From Nitrospirota bacterium (GTDB taxonomy: Bacteria > Nitrospirota > Thermodesulfovibrionia > Thermodesulfovibrionales > SM23-35): a stretch of 6,181 bases of DNA. A program made the position numbers and the translations under genes. Position 1 is the stretch's first letter; every line of letters begins with the position of its first letter. The stretch lies in NCBI GenBank assembly GCA_029883145.1, contig JAOUJR010000109.1, positions 1-6,181 of the forward strand, written 5' to 3'. Of the stretch, positions 1 to 6,181 are shown one piece after another. The notes beneath the pieces are model-generated. The model searched no databases, was not told the origin of the DNA, and worked only from the letters and a program-made list of their open reading frames with translations.

Positions 1-420
1 CAGATATCTATATTCCTTGAGAACAAGTCAGGGAGACTTGCCGAGGTAACTGGTGTTTTAGCTAAAGCAGGAATAAATATACGGGCTCTTTCTCTTGCTG
101 ATACCGCTGATTTTGGGATATTGAGACTTATCGTTAATGACACAGAAAAGGCACGGCAGGTTTTAAAGGATAACGGTTTTACTGTTGAGAAGACGAAGGT
201 TGTTGCGATTGAAGTTCCAGATAAACCAGGAGGTCTCGCAACAATTCTGGACACGATAAAAGACGAAGGAATTAATGTGGAGTATATGTATGCATTTGTT
301 CAGAAAAGCGGGCAGAATGCTATTGTCGTTTTTCGTTTTGATGAGTTTGAGAAGGCGATAGAAATATTACGGAAAGCAGGTGTAAGGACACTGGAAGGTG
401 AAGAACTCTATGCAATTTGA
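1..420 (+). CDS. Tandem ACT-domain protein (5' partial)
   Basis: The reading frame is open from the first base of the window to the TGA at 418-420, giving 139 visible residues. The start codon lies upstream of the window. The first in-frame TTG (121) is not the start, because conserved ACT sequence precedes it ([20 protein letters not shown], then [20 protein letters not shown]). Two ACT domains are visible, at about residues 2-66 and 68-138. Each shows the turn after the first strand that often lines the ligand site ([10 protein letters not shown] and [10 protein letters not shown]). Homologues of this type are usually about 140-145 aa, so only a few N-terminal residues are probably missing. 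No catalytic domain is attached, so it is a stand-alone ACT protein. ACT domains commonly bind amino acids and act as allosteric sensors. Such proteins are often found next to paaK and liv genes, which suggests sensing of an aromatic or branched-chain amino acid; the ligand is inference. It is 57 nt upstream of the binding-protein gene on the same strand and may be co-transcribed with it. Confidence 0.9.
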   Translation, partial: QISIFLENKSGRLAEVTGVLAKAGINIRALSLADTADFGILRLIVNDTEKARQVLKDNGFTVEKTKVVAIEVPDKPGGLATILDTIKDEGINVEYMYAFVQKSGQNAIVVFRFDEFEKAIEILRKAGVRTLEGEELYAI

Positions 421-428
421 TTTTATAG

Positions 429-443
429 GGGATAGGAAATCCC
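429..443 (+). other. Weak inverted repeat upstream of livK
   Basis: GGGAT (429-433) and ATCCC (439-443) can pair as a 5-bp stem around a 5-nt loop, just after the ACT gene stop. No T-tract follows, so it is not a convincing intrinsic terminator. The stem may be chance, but its core resembles the stronger stem-loop found after livK (see findings). I could not recognise a convincing -35/-10 promoter in the 57-nt spacer. Confidence 0.25.
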
Positions 444-464
444 TGGTAGTCCAAATATAAAAAC

Positions 465-472
465 AAAGGAGG
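465..472 (+). promoter_or_regulatory. Strong ribosome binding site of livK-type gene
   Basis: AAAGGAGG lies 5 nt before the ATG at 478. It is close to a perfect anti-Shine-Dalgarno match and the best such site in the window. It fixes the start of the binding-protein gene. The strength fits the usual need for binding protein in excess over its membrane complex. Confidence 0.85.
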
Positions 473-477
473 AGAGT

Positions 478-1638
478 ATGAAGAAAGCGAGAAAAAATTT
501 ATTAGTTGCTTTTGTAGTGGTACTGTCTGTTTTTATCCTGTTCGTGAATGCATATGCTAAAGAACCTTATAAGATTGGAGCACTTTTCGCAGTAACCGGT
601 GCTGCTTCTTTTTTAGGAGAGCCTGAAAAAAATACCGCGATCATGCTCCAGGAGCAGATTAATAAAGCAGGTGGGATAAACGGACATCCCCTGGAGATTA
701 TTATTGAAGATACAAAGAGTGATGAAACACAAGCTGTTCTCTCTGTCAAAAAACTTCTCGAAAGAGATAAGGTGCTGGTTATCATAGGGCCATCTACTAC
801 TGGTGAATCAATGGCTCTTGTCCCTATTATGAATAACGCCAAGACACCTCTTATTTCCTGTGCAGCGGGAGCTCCGATAACCAAGCCGGTTAAAGAAAGA
901 TACTGGATATTTAAAACCCCTCAGTATGACCTCAGTGCTGTGGAGGCAATCTACACGTATATGAAAAAGAAGGGGATTAACAAGGTTGGGATTATCACTA
1001 TATCTACCGGCTTTGGAGATGCCGGAAGAAAAGCACTTCATGAGATGGCACCTAAGTTCGGTATTACTATTGTTGCGGATGAAAAATATGGGCCAAAAGA
1101 TTCAGATATGACGACACAGCTTACCAAGATTAAGGCATCAGGTGCTCAGGCAGTGATTAACTGGTCAGTAGGGCCAGGTCAGGTAATTGTGACGAAAAAC
1201 TGGAATGCTCTCAAAATGGGAATCCCCCTTTATCAAAGCCATGGCTGGGGAAGCAAGAAAAACATAGAGCTGGCGGGTAAGGCTGCTGAAGGAGTCATTG
1301 CACCCCTTGGAAGATTGGTGGTATGGGATAAACTCACTGACAAGCATCCCCAGAAAGCTTTACTGAAGAAATACACACAAGATTATGAGGCGAAGTATAA
1401 AAGCTCGCCAGGCACGTTTGGCGGACATGCCTATGATTCCATTATGATGATAGCAGAAGCACTTAAAAAAGTAGGTCCTGATAAAAAGAAAATCAGAGAT
1501 TATATTGAGACTAAAATCCAGAAATGGCCCGGAACAGGTGGTATCTTTAATATATCATCGGGTGACCACTGCGGGTTAGACAAAGATGCCTTTGAGATGG
1601 TTGTTGTGAAAAACGGTGATTGGGAAATTTTAAAATAA
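478..1638 (+). CDS. livK: Periplasmic substrate-binding protein, LivK/Peripla_BP_6 type
   Basis: This 386-aa protein is the extracytoplasmic ligand-capturing part of a LIV/HAAT ABC importer. Residues 1-27 form a classical Sec signal peptide: a basic start (MKKARK), a hydrophobic core, and an AYA-KE cleavage site after about residue 27. There is no lipobox cysteine, so the mature protein should be free in the periplasm rather than a lipoprotein. The mature part starts with the family's first strand (YKIGALFAVTGAASFLG). It then shows INKAGGINGHPLEIIIEDT and the ligand-contact segment IGPSTTGES (residues 103-111, with S106/T107/T108). FGGHAYDS lies at 314-321 and a C-terminal GLDKDAFEMVVVKNGDW segment closes the fold. 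The length is normal for the family. The ATG is set by the strong upstream ribosome binding site. The family binds branched-chain or aromatic amino acids, amides, aromatic acids and others. The adjacent CoA ligase favours an aromatic ligand, but this is inference, so the symbol is by family only. A stem-loop follows the gene. Confidence 0.93.
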   Translation: MKKARKNLLVAFVVVLSVFILFVNAYAKEPYKIGALFAVTGAASFLGEPEKNTAIMLQEQINKAGGINGHPLEIIIEDTKSDETQAVLSVKKLLERDKVLVIIGPSTTGESMALVPIMNNAKTPLISCAAGAPITKPVKERYWIFKTPQYDLSAVEAIYTYMKKKGINKVGIITISTGFGDAGRKALHEMAPKFGITIVADEKYGPKDSDMTTQLTKIKASGAQAVINWSVGPGQVIVTKNWNALKMGIPLYQSHGWGSKKNIELAGKAAEGVIAPLGRLVVWDKLTDKHPQKALLKKYTQDYEAKYKSSPGTFGGHAYDSIMMIAEALKKVGPDKKKIRDYIETKIQKWPGTGGIFNISSGDHCGLDKDAFEMVVVKNGDWEILK

Positions 1639-1649
1639 ATGAAGTGAAC

Positions 1650-1676
1650 AATTGAGGGGATAGCATCCCCTCAATT
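1650..1676 (+). terminator. Intercistronic stem-loop after livK (attenuator or mRNA stabiliser)
   Basis: AATTGAGGGGAT (1650-1661) is followed by the loop AGC (1662-1664) and then ATCCCCTCAATT (1665-1676), a perfect 12-bp inverted repeat. It starts 11 nt after the binding-protein stop codon and ends 21 nt before the livH start. The following bases (TTCTCTT from 1675) are pyrimidine-rich but not a true T-tract, so complete termination is unlikely. In other operons, hairpins between a binding-protein gene and its permease genes protect the upstream message or allow partial read-through, which gives more binding protein than permease. That role here is inference. Confidence 0.75.
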
Positions 1677-1682
1677 CTCTTC

Positions 1683-1687
1683 AGGGA
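1683..1687 (+). promoter_or_regulatory. Modest ribosome binding site of livH
   Basis: AGGGA lies 10 nt before the TTG at 1698. It is a weaker match and at longer spacing than the site before livK. It sits only 6 nt beyond the stem-loop at 1650-1676, so folding there could affect access. Confidence 0.5.
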
Positions 1688-1697
1688 ATACCATAAT

Positions 1698-2585
1698 TTG
1701 CTTACTGTCTTCTTACAATTCCTTTTTTCTGGTCTTACTGTCGGGGCTGTTTATGCCCTGGTTGGTATAGGTTTTAATATCATATACAATGCCACATCTA
1801 TCATAAATCTGGCCCAGGGTGAATTTGTGGTAATTGGCGGTCTTTTGATGTGGTTTTTTACTGAATCACTCAAATTACCGTTTCTTTTATCAGCAGTGCT
1901 CACTATTCTCTCAGCAGGTCTCATTGGTCTCTTCATGGAGAGACTGACGATTAACCCTTTGAAAAGTACAGATTTGTTGTTGATGATCATGATTACCATA
2001 GCAGTTTCAATCGTGTTACGAGGGATTTTAATGTTCAATTTTGGTAAGGATCCTTACGTATATCCTCCCTTTACAGAGGGAGAACCATTGAGCATTTACG
2101 GGGCGATTATTCAGCAACAGACATTGTGGGTTATCGGTATTACCGGTCTCTGTATCATTTTATTGTTTTTATTTTTTAAAAAAACAATTGTCGGGAAAGC
2201 GATGCTCGCTTGTGCAGTGAATCCTACAGCAGCTAAATTGGTTGGAATTAATGTGTCCAGGATGGTCATGTTATCTTTTATATTGAGTGCTATAGTCGGT
2301 GCAATCGGAGGTATGGCGATAACTCCTATTTCCCTTATGGAATATGATAAAGGTCCTATGCTTGCAGTAAAGGGATTTTGCGCAGCAATAATGGGGGGTC
2401 TCGGGAGCAATAGAGGTGCAGTAATCGGTGGATTTATTATTGGCATTCTCGAATCCATGACTGCAGGATACATCCATTCAGGGTTGAAGGATGCGGTTGC
2501 ATTGGTCATTCTCCTGTTAATACTCTTTTTTAAACCTGCCGGAATATTTGTCAGTAAGACAATGCTCCAGTTGCGAAAATTTTAG
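1698..2585 (+). CDS. livH: LivH-type ABC importer permease (TTG start)
   Basis: This 295-aa inner-membrane protein is one of the two channel-forming permeases of the LIV/HAAT importer. It is almost entirely hydrophobic, with about eight predicted membrane segments. Family hallmarks are the N-terminal FLQFLFSGLTVGAVYALVGI, the INLAQGE motif at residues 36-42, and the C-terminal stretch around residues 215-240 (KGPMLAVKGFCAAIMGGLGS) followed by GAVIGGFIIGILE. The latter is the cytoplasmic coupling region that meets the ATPases. The length matches the family's usual 290-300 aa. The start is taken as TTG at 1698 because the family N-terminus begins there, there is no in-frame ATG just upstream, and AGGGA lies 10 nt before it. 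The gene follows the stem-loop after livK and is separated from livM by only 3 nt. A TTG start and a modest ribosome binding site suggest lower translation than livK. Confidence 0.93.
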   Translation: MLTVFLQFLFSGLTVGAVYALVGIGFNIIYNATSIINLAQGEFVVIGGLLMWFFTESLKLPFLLSAVLTILSAGLIGLFMERLTINPLKSTDLLLMIMITIAVSIVLRGILMFNFGKDPYVYPPFTEGEPLSIYGAIIQQQTLWVIGITGLCIILLFLFFKKTIVGKAMLACAVNPTAAKLVGINVSRMVMLSFILSAIVGAIGGMAITPISLMEYDKGPMLAVKGFCAAIMGGLGSNRGAVIGGFIIGILESMTAGYIHSGLKDAVALVILLLILFFKPAGIFVSKTMLQLRKF

Positions 2586-2588
2586 CGT

Positions 2589-3539
2589 ATGAAAAAAGGG
2601 GATTTATTAGTTTTTTTTATTTTTATCTTTCTCATCGGCTTATTGCCTGTCCTCTCTGGAAGTACCTATACAATGACTGTGGGAATATTTTCAGGGATAA
2701 ATGCCCTGGTAGCAATAGGATTATGCATCCTTATGGGATATGCAGGTCAGGTCTCTTTAGGACAGGCAGGTTTTTATGGGATCGGCGCCTATGTCTCAGC
2801 TTTTTTAAGCCTGCATTTTGGTCTTCCGGTAGTTGTCAGCTTAATCTTTGCAATGATTGTTGGAGCTATAGCAGCAGTGATATTAGCAGTTCCTGCCCTC
2901 CGGTTAAAAGGGCACTACTTGGCAGTAGCAACCCTTGGTTTTGGCGAAATTATCTATATCATCCTTAATGAGTGGGGTCCGGGTGGACCATCGGGTTTTG
3001 GAGATATTCCTCACTTTAGTTTATTGGGACATACAATAACTTCGACAACAGGCTATTTTTACCTGATCTGGTGTTTGGTAGCAGGAGTAATGCTCTTCTC
3101 CTTAAATCTCATTCATTCAAGGAGTGGAAGGGCATTGAGGGCTATCCACGATAGTGAGTTAGCAAGTAATGCAATGGGTCTGGATGTCGTTGTGCTCAAG
3201 ATAAAAGTTTTTATCCTCAGTGCTGTCTATGCCTCTCTGGCTGGTGGTCTTTATGCACATTATATAACATTTATCAGTCCGAGCAGTTTTTCATTATTTT
3301 ACTCTATCTTAGTGTTAATGATGGTTATTGTTGGAGGGATTACGAATCTGTGGGGAGCAATCATTGGTGCTGTGGTGATCACTGTGTTACCCGAGCTATT
3401 GAGAAGATTTGAAGAGTTCGATGTATTAGTGTATGGTTTGATTTTGACATTATCCCTCATGTTTTTTAGAAAGGGTTTAGTTCCAATTTTGGTCGAAAAA
3501 ATAAAGAAATTGAAAGGATTGGCAGTTGTTAAACATTAA
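2589..3539 (+). CDS. livM: LivM-type ABC importer permease
   Basis: This 316-aa inner-membrane protein is the second permease, expected to pair with LivH to form the channel. It has multiple hydrophobic segments. Recognisable LivM motifs are MGYAGQVSLGQAGFYGIGAY (from residue 49), PALRLKGHYLAVATLGF (102-118), GPGGPSGFGDIP, and the cytoplasmic loop SGRALRAIHDSELASNAMG (from residue 179), which is the likely ATPase contact site. The C-terminus ends with a basic tail (KIKKLKGLAVVKH). The length is normal for the family. The ATG at 2589 is only 3 nt past the livH TAG, and I see no good Shine-Dalgarno sequence before it. Translation is therefore probably coupled to livH. The last 14 nt overlap the start of livG. 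Confidence 0.94.
   Translation: MKKGDLLVFFIFIFLIGLLPVLSGSTYTMTVGIFSGINALVAIGLCILMGYAGQVSLGQAGFYGIGAYVSAFLSLHFGLPVVVSLIFAMIVGAIAAVILAVPALRLKGHYLAVATLGFGEIIYIILNEWGPGGPSGFGDIPHFSLLGHTITSTTGYFYLIWCLVAGVMLFSLNLIHSRSGRALRAIHDSELASNAMGLDVVVLKIKVFILSAVYASLAGGLYAHYITFISPSSFSLFYSILVLMMVIVGGITNLWGAIIGAVVITVLPELLRRFEEFDVLVYGLILTLSLMFFRKGLVPILVEKIKKLKGLAVVKH
3513..3518 (+). promoter_or_regulatory. Ribosome binding site deciding the TTG start of livG
   Basis: AAAGGA lies inside the end of livM, 7 nt before the TTG at 3526. This spacing is near ideal and supports TTG as the true start of livG despite the 14-nt overlap with livM. The next in-frame ATG (3568) would remove the conserved first strand of the ATPase. 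Confidence 0.7.
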
Positions 3540-4314
3540 GGGAATATGGAAAAGTTTTGGGGGACTTATGGCCCTGAGACATATCAATTTTGATGTGAAA
3601 GAAGGGGATATTAAAGCACTCATAGGGCCGAATGGTGCAGGGAAAACAACCCTTCTCAATATTATTAGCGGTATCTATCAGCCTGATAAAGGTGAGGTCT
3701 CTTTTTTAGGTAAAAATATAAGTAACCTGCCTTCAACAAAGATTGCGAGAAAAGGTATTTCACGAACCTTTCAGCATGTTGAATTATTCGGGAATATGAC
3801 TGTTCTTGAAAATATCATGGTAGGTAGATATGTGAAAACCAAGGCTGGATTCTTTTCTTCAGGACTTAAAATGCCCTATGTAATGAAGGAAGAGAAAGAA
3901 ATACAGCGTAAAAGTGAGGAAATTCTGGAGTATATCAATCTTACTCAAAGGAAAAATGAACTCGCCTCCAATCTTCCCATTGGTGAACAAAGAATTTTGG
4001 AAATTGGAAGAGCCCTGGCCACAGAGCCACGGCTCCTCCTTCTGGACGAACCTGCCGCAGGATTGAATATAAGGGAGACACGCAATCTCGGAGAGATAAT
4101 CAAGAAAATAAGAGAAGAGTTAAAGATAACCATAGTTCTTGTTGAACATGATATGGACCTCGTGATGAGAATAAGTGACTGGATAACTGTTCTTAATTTT
4201 GGTGAGATAATCGCTGAGGGCACTCCTCTTGAAGTACAGAAAAATCCGGAAGTGATCGTTGCATATCTCGGAGATGAAGAAGAAATTCAGAGAGGATATA
4301 ATGCTCATACTTAA
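3526..4314 (+). CDS. livG: LivG-type ABC importer ATPase (TTG start)
   Basis: This 262-aa cytoplasmic ATPase is one of the two nucleotide-binding subunits of the importer. All ATPase motifs are present. Walker A is GPNGAGKTT (34-42), with the Q-loop glutamine at 83 (SRTFQH). The signature loop is LPIGEQ (150-155), a LivG-like variant of LSGGQ. Walker B and the catalytic glutamate lie in LLLLDEPAAGLN (170-181; D174, E175), and the H-loop histidine is at 208 (VEHDMD). The C-terminal NPEVIVAYLGDEEE is typical of LivG. The start is TTG at 3526: it gives the family N-terminus (MLNIKGIWKSFGGL) and has AAAGGA 7 nt upstream. The gene overlaps livM by 14 nt and livF by 14 nt, which points to coupled translation of the membrane and ATPase subunits. 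The length is normal. Confidence 0.95.
   Translation: MLNIKGIWKSFGGLMALRHINFDVKEGDIKALIGPNGAGKTTLLNIISGIYQPDKGEVSFLGKNISNLPSTKIARKGISRTFQHVELFGNMTVLENIMVGRYVKTKAGFFSSGLKMPYVMKEEKEIQRKSEEILEYINLTQRKNELASNLPIGEQRILEIGRALATEPRLLLLDEPAAGLNIRETRNLGEIIKKIREELKITIVLVEHDMDLVMRISDWITVLNFGEIIAEGTPLEVQKNPEVIVAYLGDEEEIQRGYNAHT
4289..4296 (+). promoter_or_regulatory. Ribosome binding site deciding the ATG start of livF
   Basis: AGAGAGGA lies within the end of livG, with its GAGG core (4292-4295) 5 nt before the ATG at 4301. It supports that ATG over the in-frame TTG at 4259, which would add 14 residues unlike the family and lengthen the overlap with livG. Confidence 0.65.
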
Positions 4315-5035
4315 AAATGTAGATGTTTTTTATGGGAAAATACATACCATTAAGAGAGTATCTCTCCATGTCAATAAAAGAGAGATTGTTGCCCTTATAG
4401 GAGGCAATGGAGCAGGCAAAACAACACTCTTACGCACCATATCGGGTCTTATTAGGTCGAGCAACGGGAGTTTGGTATTCGATGGTCTCGATATTTCTAA
4501 ACAAAGCCCTGATAGAATAGTAAAAAAAGGAATCTCACATGTCCCGGAAGGACGCCTCGTTTTTAAACCATTGAGTGTTGAGGATAATTTATTGCTTGGC
4601 TCCTTTAACTGGTATGCTCTGAAGAATCGTTCAGAAATTAAGAATGATATGGAAAGGATTTACTCCATTTTCCCTATTTTGGAGAAACGGAGAAAGCAAC
4701 TCGCAGGAACCCTTTCCGGTGGAGAGCAGCAGATGCTCGCTATTGGCCGTGCATTAATGGCTAGGCCAAAGTTTCTTTTGCTTGATGAGCCAAGTATGGG
4801 TCTTGCCCCAACCATCGTCAAAGAGATATTCAGGTATATCGTTGAACTAAGAGATACCTATGGTCTCACCGTACTTCTCGTTGAACAGAATGCAAGGAGT
4901 GCTCTGAGGATCGCAAATACTGGATACGTTCTTGAAACAGGGAGAATAATACTTCAGGGTCCTGCAGAAGACCTCCTTTTAAATAGAGATGTCCAGAGGG
5001 CCTATTTAGGCAGGGATGTTGATTACACAATTTGA
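4301..5035 (+). CDS. livF: LivF-type ABC importer ATPase
   Basis: This 244-aa cytoplasmic protein is the second nucleotide-binding subunit of the importer. Motifs are Walker A GGNGAGKTT (34-42), VPEGR at the Q-loop position (81-85), signature LSGGEQ (138-143), and Walker B LLLDEPSMGLAP (159-170; D162, E163). VEQNA carries Gln196 where most ABC ATPases have the H-loop histidine. The VPEGR and VEQNA variants are characteristic of LivF, so they support the subunit assignment rather than loss of function. The start is placed at ATG 4301 because it gives the family N-terminus (MLILKNVDVFYGKIHTIKRV) and has a ribosome binding site. A longer version from TTG 4259 is open but unlike the family. It overlaps livG by 14 nt and precedes the ligase gene by 25 nt. 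The C-terminal RDVQRAYLGRDV is typical. Confidence 0.95.
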   Translation: MLILKNVDVFYGKIHTIKRVSLHVNKREIVALIGGNGAGKTTLLRTISGLIRSSNGSLVFDGLDISKQSPDRIVKKGISHVPEGRLVFKPLSVEDNLLLGSFNWYALKNRSEIKNDMERIYSIFPILEKRRKQLAGTLSGGEQQMLAIGRALMARPKFLLLDEPSMGLAPTIVKEIFRYIVELRDTYGLTVLLVEQNARSALRIANTGYVLETGRIILQGPAEDLLLNRDVQRAYLGRDVDYTI

Positions 5036-5049
5036 TTTTTAAATAAAAT

Positions 5050-5054
5050 GGAGG
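5050..5054 (+). promoter_or_regulatory. Ribosome binding site of the paaK-type gene
   Basis: GGAGG lies 6 nt before the ATG at 5061, in the 25-nt AT-rich spacer after livF. The spacer has no terminator-like hairpin, so the ligase is probably in the same transcript as the transporter. The ATG at 5048 is out of frame and ends after a few codons. Confidence 0.8.
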
Positions 5055-5060
5055 AAGTTT

Positions 5061-6181
5061 ATGTACTGGGAAGGTGAAAAAGAATGTATCAATAGAGATG
5101 CGCTTAAGCAGTTGCAGCTTGAGAGACTTCAATCCACATTGTTCAGAGTTTACATGAACGTTCCTTTTTACAGGAAGAAGTTTGATGAAATAGGAATTGA
5201 TCCTGATGATTTCCGCTCGCTTGAAGACTTGAGTAAACTCCCCTTTACCTCAAAAGATGATTTAAGGATGAGCTATCCCTATGGTATGTTTGCTGTTCCC
5301 CTGCGCGAAGTAGTCAGGGTTCAAGCCTCTTCAGGCACAACAGGAATGCCTACGGCAGTTGGCTATACAAGAAATGATATAAAGAACTGGTCAAATCTTG
5401 TCGCAAGAATTCTTGTGGCAGGAGGGGTTACACAAAACGATATTGTTCAGATTGCCTTTGATTATGGACTTTTTACCGGAGCATTGGGATTACATTATGG
5501 TGCCGAACGTTTGGGAGCATCGGTAATACCCATCTCAGGAGGGAATACCAGACGACAGGTGAAAATAATGCAGGATTTTAAGACGACTGCACTTATGTGT
5601 ACACCGAGTTATGCACTTTCAATAGCTGATACAATCATCGAAACCGGTATAAATGTGAATTCCCTATCCTTAAAATATGGGCTTTTTGGCGCAGAGCCAT
5701 GGTCAGAGGCGATGCGTCATGAATTACAGGAAAAACTCAATATTATTGCAACCGACAACTATGGTCTGAGTGAAGTAATGGGGCCAGGAGTTGCCGGGGA
5801 GTGTCTTGAGCGAAATGGACTTCACATCAATGAAGATCATTTCCTCGTAGAGGTAGTTAATCCTGAAACTCTCGAACCTCTTTTAGCAGGGGAAACAGGC
5901 GAACTGGTGATTACGACACTTACCAAAGAAGCTTTTCCTGTTATACGATTCAGGACCAGGGATTTAACAGGTTTTATTACCGAACCATGTTCCTGTGGGA
6001 GGACATTTATCAGGATGAATAAGATTATGTGTCGGACAGATGACATGATCAAAATAAAAGGAATGAATGTTTTCCCTTCTCAGGTTGAAGCAGTGTTATT
6101 CGAGATCGAGGGAACAGAGCCTCATTATCAAATAATCGTGGAGAGAAGAGGTGCAGTTGATGAGTTAACTGTCCTTGTTGA
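5061..6181 (+). CDS. paaK: Phenylacetate-CoA ligase family protein (3' partial)
   Basis: The frame is open from the ATG at 5061 to the window end, giving 373 full codons. The family is usually about 430-440 aa, so roughly 60 C-terminal residues are missing, including the small-domain region with the catalytic lysine. PaaK enzymes are adenylate-forming: aryl acid plus ATP gives an acyl-AMP, then the CoA thioester. Visible motifs are [10 protein letters not shown] near the N-terminus, the phosphate-binding loop SSGTTGMPT (90-98), [29 protein letters not shown], and YGLSE (234-238) within [17 protein letters not shown]. Further on are R298-T-R-D301 (the ribose-contact aspartate), the CSCGRT pair of cysteines (310-315), and the hinge [19 protein letters not shown] (from 325). 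Two residues are unusual: Met96 where Lys is common, and Cys324 where the hinge motif usually has Gly. It follows livF by 25 nt, which suggests that the imported compound or its product is an aryl acid. Phenylacetate as the exact substrate is not proven, and other aryl acids are possible. Confidence 0.93.
   Translation, partial: MYWEGEKECINRDALKQLQLERLQSTLFRVYMNVPFYRKKFDEIGIDPDDFRSLEDLSKLPFTSKDDLRMSYPYGMFAVPLREVVRVQASSGTTGMPTAVGYTRNDIKNWSNLVARILVAGGVTQNDIVQIAFDYGLFTGALGLHYGAERLGASVIPISGGNTRRQVKIMQDFKTTALMCTPSYALSIADTIIETGINVNSLSLKYGLFGAEPWSEAMRHELQEKLNIIATDNYGLSEVMGPGVAGECLERNGLHINEDHFLVEVVNPETLEPLLAGETGELVITTLTKEAFPVIRFRTRDLTGFITEPCSCGRTFIRMNKIMCRTDDMIKIKGMNVFPSQVEAVLFEIEGTEPHYQIIVERRGAVDELTVLV

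Noticed and set aside
429..443. Intrinsic terminator between the ACT gene and livK
   Set aside because: The stem is only 5 bp with no following T-run, so it would not be expected to terminate transcription.
567..1347. Minus-strand open frames of 60-105 codons opposite livK
   Set aside because: They lie fully antisense to a clearly conserved protein, resemble no family I know, and have no ribosome binding site context. They are shadows of the coding strand.
1751..2509. Minus-strand open frames opposite livH, the longest 132 codons
   Set aside because: Antisense to a membrane protein gene with strong family motifs. Hydrophobic codons commonly leave long open antisense frames; no recognisable domain.
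2723..2968. 81-codon + strand open frame inside livM
   Set aside because: It is in a different frame within the conserved LivM core, its translation is rich in Cys, Ser and Trp, and it matches no known domain.
3976..3993. Degenerate ABC signature LPIGEQ in livG
   Set aside because: LivG proteins commonly have L(P/S/A)YG(D/Q)Q-like signatures instead of LSGGQ, so this is ordinary family variation.
4886..4890. Loss of the H-loop histidine in livF (Gln196) as a sign of inactivity
   Set aside because: VEQNA is the normal sequence at this place in the LivF subfamily, so it is not a defect.
5837..6052. 71-codon minus-strand open frame opposite the ligase
   Set aside because: Antisense to the conserved YGLSE-to-hinge region of the ligase; no independent coding signal.

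Overview
The window holds one co-directional, + strand gene cluster. It reads as a complete branched-chain/hydrophobic amino acid type (LIV/HAAT) ABC importer, with a small tandem-ACT protein on its 5' side and a phenylacetate-CoA ligase family enzyme on its 3' side. The order is ACT protein (5' end cut off by the window) - livK-type binding protein - livH - livM - livG - livF - paaK-type ligase (3' end cut off). I see no RNA genes, mobile elements, CRISPR arrays or genes on the minus strand. The minus-strand open frames are shadows of the real genes.

Organism: the DNA is moderately AT-rich, with clear Shine-Dalgarno sites and some TTG starts. The binding protein has a cleavable signal peptide without a lipobox cysteine, which fits a periplasmic protein of a diderm bacterium. 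This set of neighbours (ACT, Liv and PaaK) is typical of anaerobic Desulfobacterota and Nitrospirota-like bacteria. That placement is inference from gene content, not a sequence match.

Layout: 1-420 tandem ACT protein; 421-477 short spacer with a strong ribosome binding site; 478-1638 binding protein; 1639-1697 spacer with a perfect 12-bp stem-loop; 1698-2585 and 2589-3539 the two permeases; 3526-4314 and 4301-5035 the two ATPases, each overlapping the gene before it by exactly 14 nt; 5036-5060 short spacer with a ribosome binding site; 5061 to the window end the CoA ligase. No stretch over 300 bases lacks a gene.

How the genes probably work together: the binding protein captures a ligand in the periplasm. 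LivH/LivM form the membrane channel and LivG/LivF power it. The flanking ligase activates aryl acids such as phenylacetate to CoA thioesters, so the importer may carry aromatic amino acids or aryl acids rather than leucine, isoleucine and valine. The ACT protein is a plausible small-molecule sensor for the same pathway. The transporter and ligase families are well supported; the true substrate is not determined by the sequence. The cluster looks like a known type of locus, and I did not find a clearly new system. The points most worth a look are the post-livK stem-loop, a related motif before livK, the two identical overlaps, and two unusual residues in conserved ligase motifs.
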